This document shows positions 54,465 to 57,363 of a stretch of DNA of 57,363 nt, one piece after another; the first letter of the stretch is position 1; each line of letters begins with the position of its first letter. The notes below the pieces were generated by a model that saw only the letters and a program-made list of their open reading frames with translations, was not told the DNA's origin and made no database searches. The position numbers were made by a program, and so were the translations under genes. Source of the DNA: Verrucomicrobiota bacterium (GTDB taxonomy: Bacteria; Verrucomicrobiota; Verrucomicrobiia; Verrucomicrobiales; DEV007); NCBI GenBank assembly GCA_030625775.1, contig DAOUQC010000021.1:1-57363 (forward strand), written 5' to 3'.

Positions 54465-55226
54465 CTACTTCCGCAGCCACACTGTCGTCTGTGAGGTGCT
54501 GAGTTGAAATTTTCTTGCATGATCTCGAATCAAAAAGGGCAATTCGATCTCTCGTTTCAGCTCAAAGGTTTCATCCAGACTGGCGTGAACAAACTCCAGG
54601 GTACTGCCTTCTGGCTGATTCTCTTTCGGCGTGAACTCTTCCGACCAGCTGCATGGAGTTGCCAGGATCAATTGCCCTCCCGCTTTTACCAATTCAGGCA
54701 AGCGATACAAAAAACGACGAGGCTCCGGCAGGCGGCATAATAAGTTAGCCGCATGAACAATATCAAACTGCCCTAAGGTGCTGGATAAGTTCATCGCATC
54801 GCCAAGCTCAAAATTCACTCGTTCGGGATTCACTGCCTCGGGGCAGGTAATCCTTATCTCTGTTTCTAACTGGCCCTCGTCATAACGCCGCACAGACACC
54901 TCCCGATCTGTTTGCAACAGTCTGGCAGCATCAATGAAGGCCTGCGAATAATCTATCGCCAGCACTTCTGCACACAGGCGGGACAACTCAAAGCTCGATC
55001 GCCCCACCGCACAACCCACATCCAAAGCCCGCAACTCGTCCTGGTCTTTTTCCTCGTAGCGATCAAGCATCAAGGTGCTCCAAACGGTCGCTTCCGGAAA
55101 ATGCAAACCTTCGACCTCTTCTTCTCCATGAAATACCGATGCGCCTTCCAAAATCTGCGCAGGTATGCCGTAGTGAAACAGCAGATACTGATCGAGCAAA
55201 CGCTGACTCTCGTATCCGGAACTCAT
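54465..55226 (-). CDS. Stand-alone OvoA-C-like (4-mercaptohistidine N1) methyltransferase
   Basis: 253 residues. It opens with YESQRLLDQYLLFHYGIP, very like the start of the OvoA C-terminal methyltransferase domain (family TIGR04345, from memory). SAM motif I is ALDVGCAVGRSSFELSR (about 66-82), followed by VLAIDYSQAFIDAA, FELGDAMNLSS, and FDIVHAANLLCRLPEPRRFLYRLPELVKAGGQLILATPCSW. OvoA normally carries an N-terminal sulfoxide synthase; here only the methyltransferase is present. Next to it, 5 bases apart, is the M29-like gene at 55232, so the two are co-transcribed. Substrate is a 4-mercaptohistidine-type compound only by homology. Confidence 0.78.
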   Translation of the reverse strand: MSSGYESQRLLDQYLLFHYGIPAQILEGASVFHGEEEVEGLHFPEATVWSTLMLDRYEEKDQDELRALDVGCAVGRSSFELSRLCAEVLAIDYSQAFIDAARLLQTDREVSVRRYDEGQLETEIRITCPEAVNPERVNFELGDAMNLSSTLGQFDIVHAANLLCRLPEPRRFLYRLPELVKAGGQLILATPCSWSEEFTPKENQPEGSTLEFVHASLDETFELKREIELPFLIRDHARKFQLSTSQTTVWLRK

Positions 55227-55231
55227 AACAC

Positions 55232-56419
55232 TCAGCTCACGCCCAGGGCTTGCAGCAAATATTCACAGGGGCGGTAGTGTTCTATCAGAATCTCCTCCTG
55301 ATCTCCACATTTCATCCGCACTTGGGCAAGGTCGATGCCCGGCGTTTTGTGAGGCGCAAACAGAATATCGTCGTGGGTCGAATTTTCGTGTTTCTTGAAC
55401 ATGCTTGGCTCGATGTCACCGCCAAGATGATCGTCCCGACCAGTCGCGATATGGCAGGTGCCGAGGATTTTTTCATCCTGGATATCGGCTCTGGAAACCG
55501 GTAGCACCTGGGTTCCAAACCCCAACTCCCCAAGCGTTCCCGTCATCGGGTCATCTTTCAATCGAGCATTCTGCTCATCGATCGTCGCCTGGTTTCCTGA
55601 AATCAAAGTCGCACAAATGATATCACGATCCTTCACTTCCATCAGCCCCAGGGTGCCGTCCTCATACTTCATGGGAAACTGCCCGTGAGCATCCACAGGC
55701 ACATAATAAACTTCACCCGCCGGAAGATTGGCAACATCGGGTTCATCCCCCTGACTCAATCCGTGTGATTTCTGAGCCTCCTGCCTGCTTAATATAATAG
55801 TGAGCGTCAATTTCTGTCCGTCTTCGAGTATGAAATCAATTTCGATCTCATCCGCACCGGTCATTGCCAGTCGCACATTTTCCGTGTCCGCGCTAACCAC
55901 ATTATAATCCACCGATAAACCGCTGCCCAGAATGATGTCATTCACTCCGTGCAAAGTTGCCCCACGAAATCCAAAGTCCTTGCATTTTGCTGTCAGCGGA
56001 GCCGTCGCTGAGAAATTCGAAATGCACAGAACGATGTCGTAATTGGTATAAATATCCTTGTCCAGGCTCAGCTCCCTGCCCTCCGCATCCCAACAGGCAT
56101 CTGCAAGATCCAGGTTGGATCCACCGCTTGCTTTGAAGGCATACATCTCGCCCCCCGTCATCCCCAGCTCACCCATCACGCCATCCTTCAAACCGAGATA
56201 AAATTTTTCATGTGCCTTTTTTTGTACCTCATGTCCATCCGCCTGCAGGAATCCAAAACCCTTCATCAGACTCATGTCCTCCAGATCGGTCAGTATGCAG
56301 ATCCGGCAGCCCTCAGTCGGATCGAAAACCGTCCCCAGCAGTCGGGCCAGACTGAACTTGGGAAAAATTCGTTTCTCCGGATCAAAAATAGTTTCGCGGT
56401 CTAATTGGGCTATGCTCAT
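55232..56419 (-). CDS. M29-aminopeptidase-like protein paired with the OvoA-C-like methyltransferase
   Basis: 395 residues. I recall no standard name. The C-terminal half resembles M29 (AmpS/AmpT) metallopeptidases: LPAGEVYYVPVDAHG (metal-ligand Glu), TLGELGFGTQV (second Glu), ILGTCHIATGRDDHLGGD (His), and STHDDILFAP (HxD-like). The N-terminal half (DRETIFDPEKRIFPKF, LLGTVFDPTEGCRICILTDL) is distinct. Motif residues suggest metal binding, but spacing was not checked and activity could be lost. It is translated just before the methyltransferase (5-base gap), implying one pathway. It may trim or open a histidine-derived thiol conjugate; this is speculation. Confidence 0.55.
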   Translation of the reverse strand: MSIAQLDRETIFDPEKRIFPKFSLARLLGTVFDPTEGCRICILTDLEDMSLMKGFGFLQADGHEVQKKAHEKFYLGLKDGVMGELGMTGGEMYAFKASGGSNLDLADACWDAEGRELSLDKDIYTNYDIVLCISNFSATAPLTAKCKDFGFRGATLHGVNDIILGSGLSVDYNVVSADTENVRLAMTGADEIEIDFILEDGQKLTLTIILSRQEAQKSHGLSQGDEPDVANLPAGEVYYVPVDAHGQFPMKYEDGTLGLMEVKDRDIICATLISGNQATIDEQNARLKDDPMTGTLGELGFGTQVLPVSRADIQDEKILGTCHIATGRDDHLGGDIEPSMFKKHENSTHDDILFAPHKTPGIDLAQVRMKCGDQEEILIEHYRPCEYLLQALGVS

Positions 56420-56515
56420 GGTTCAAATAAGATTCGTCTGAAGACGACAGGCGCTTGCAAAGCTTACATCTGAGAGAATCCAGTCAAGAAGGCAGCTTCA
56501 TTTTTATTTCATCTT

Positions 56516-57205
56516 ATGCAAAATTCCAAAATCGTTCTGATCACCGGTTGTTCACGCGGCCTCGGTCGTGCCATGGTCGATGGTTTTATTGCCATGGGAG
56601 ACACGACCGTTGTCGGCTGTGCGCGAAGCGAAGAAGCCATCGAAGAACTGCGCACTCAATACCCCGCACCCCATAGCTTCCAGGCTCTTGATGTTCGCGA
56701 CTCATCTGCGGTGGAGGAATTTGCCCGCACCATCATTGGCAAAACCGGCGCCCCCGATCTACTGATCAACAACGCAGCCATCATCAACCGCAACGCCCCC
56801 CTGTGGGAAATTACCGACGAGGAGTTCTCGGATATGACTGCCATCAATATCAACGGCGTTGCCAACATGATCCGCCATTTTGTGCCGGCCATGATCGACA
56901 ATGGCACAGGGGTTATCGTCAATCTCTCTTCCGGCTGGGGTCGTTCGACCGCAGCCGAGGTCGCTCCTTATTGCGCCACCAAATATGCCATTGAAGGCCT
57001 GACCGCTGCTCTAGCCCAGGAACTGCCCACGGGCCTGGCCGCAATCGCCCTCAATCCTGGCATCATCGATACCGACATGTTGCGCAGCACCTTCGGCGAG
57101 GGATCCTCCGCCTATCCAGATGCGGACGAATGGGCAAAAAAGGCCGTTCCCTACCTGGCGAAGCTCAAGTCCAAGGATAATGGCCGGGCGCTCACTGCAC
57201 CGTGA
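56516..57205 (+). CDS. SDR family oxidoreductase
   Basis: 229 residues, classical SDR. Cofactor loop ITGCSRGLGRAMVDGF, NNAAIINR, Ser in NLSSGWGRS and catalytic Tyr/Lys in YCATKYAIEGL, then LNPGIIDTDML. All catalytic residues are present, in contrast to the SDR at 10828. The C-terminus is short for the family, ending KDNGRALTAP. It lies 96 bases from the divergent M29-like gene and 63 bases before a sugar isomerase start on the same strand, so probably belongs to a sugar or polyol pathway. Substrate unknown. Confidence 0.88.
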   Translation: MQNSKIVLITGCSRGLGRAMVDGFIAMGDTTVVGCARSEEAIEELRTQYPAPHSFQALDVRDSSAVEEFARTIIGKTGAPDLLINNAAIINRNAPLWEITDEEFSDMTAININGVANMIRHFVPAMIDNGTGVIVNLSSGWGRSTAAEVAPYCATKYAIEGLTAALAQELPTGLAAIALNPGIIDTDMLRSTFGEGSSAYPDADEWAKKAVPYLAKLKSKDNGRALTAP

Positions 57206-57268
57206 TACGCAAATCCGCTAACAAGTTCCCCTTGCAACAGAGGCTTCCACTCTGTATTAAATCCAATC

Positions 57269-57363
57269 ATGAAAATTGGTTTTAATCTCCTTCTCTGGAC
57301 CGGCCACGTGGTCGAAGAAAATTTCCCTCTTTTGGAAGCTCTCAAATCTACCGGCTACGACGG
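57269..57363 (+). CDS. Sugar phosphate isomerase/epimerase-like protein, N-terminal fragment
   Basis: ATG 57269 begins MKIGFNLLLWTGHVVEENFP..., followed by LLEALKSTGYDG, and runs off the window after 31 codons. MKIGxNLLLWT...xxLxxLKxxGYDGVE is the usual first beta strand and helix of the AP-endonuclease-2-like (TIM-barrel) sugar epimerase family. It probably acts with the SDR upstream. No more can be read. Confidence 0.75.
   Translation, partial: MKIGFNLLLWTGHVVEENFPLLEALKSTGYD

Noticed and set aside
1-57363. CRISPR array or prophage
   Set aside because: No regularly spaced repeats, no cas genes and no phage structural genes were seen.

Overview
The window looks like a chromosomal piece of a free-living, probably aquatic, Gram-negative member of the Verrucomicrobiota (Planctomycetes-Verrucomicrobia group). 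This is inferred from gene content only. It carries a Planctomycete-type cytochrome lipoprotein, a Tat-exported Gfo/Idh/MocA oxidoreductase, a DUF1080 protein, an S1-type sulfatase, a beta-helix glycosidase-like protein, CBM-like secreted proteins and several outer-membrane barrels, mixed with housekeeping genes (sufSU, tyrS, dxs, xseB, rpsT, aroC, gatB, ppc). No rRNA, tRNA, CRISPR array, prophage or complete insertion sequence was seen. The only mobile-type gene is a RAYT (REP-associated Y1 transposase) with two REP-like repeats beside it.

Layout. 1-4.3 kb: the end of a DUF72 gene, sufU/sufS, a cytochrome lipoprotein, and a GNAT acetyltransferase divergent from a DksA/TraR protein. 4.3-11.6 kb: a one-direction cluster of ROK regulator, a perfect 18-bp palindrome (probable operator), Tat oxidoreductase, MFS transporter, TauE/SafE anion exporter, CBM-like protein, outer-membrane channel-like protein and SDR. 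It reads as an uptake, oxidation and export module for a sugar or sugar acid. 11.6-15 kb: the RAYT and its repeats, then a TPR/VWA-like membrane protein in AT-richer DNA. 15-26 kb: DUF1080, tyrS, a PBP1A-like protein whose transpeptidase motifs look destroyed, a MidA-type methyltransferase, a GH141-like beta-helix protein, a sulfatase and an unknown secreted protein.

26-41.4 kb: two complete tripartite RND efflux systems. The first (minus strand) is of the CusCBA/CzcCBA heavy-metal type and is preceded by a small Cys-rich lipoprotein. The second (plus strand, ATGA-overlapped genes) is divergent from an ArsR-type repressor with a C-terminal cysteine cluster. dxs and xseB lie between them. 41.4-46.7 kb: a nucleotide-sugar epimerase, two tandem paralogous outer-membrane barrels with their own terminators, a small zinc-ribbon protein, rpsT and a secreted CBM-like protein. 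46.8-53.2 kb: aroC, a CvpA-like membrane protein overlapping gatB, and ppc. 53.3-57.4 kb: a secreted esterase, a two-gene unit pairing a stand-alone OvoA-C-type methyltransferase (ovothiol-like) with an M29-peptidase-like protein, an SDR, and the start of a sugar isomerase/epimerase.

Most noteworthy: the methyltransferase/M29-like pair, the PBP1A with a degenerate active site, the ROK regulator (lacking both its kinase aspartate and zinc motif) with its adjacent palindrome, the RAYT-REP unit, and the duplicated porins with a promoter-proximal 5' hairpin.
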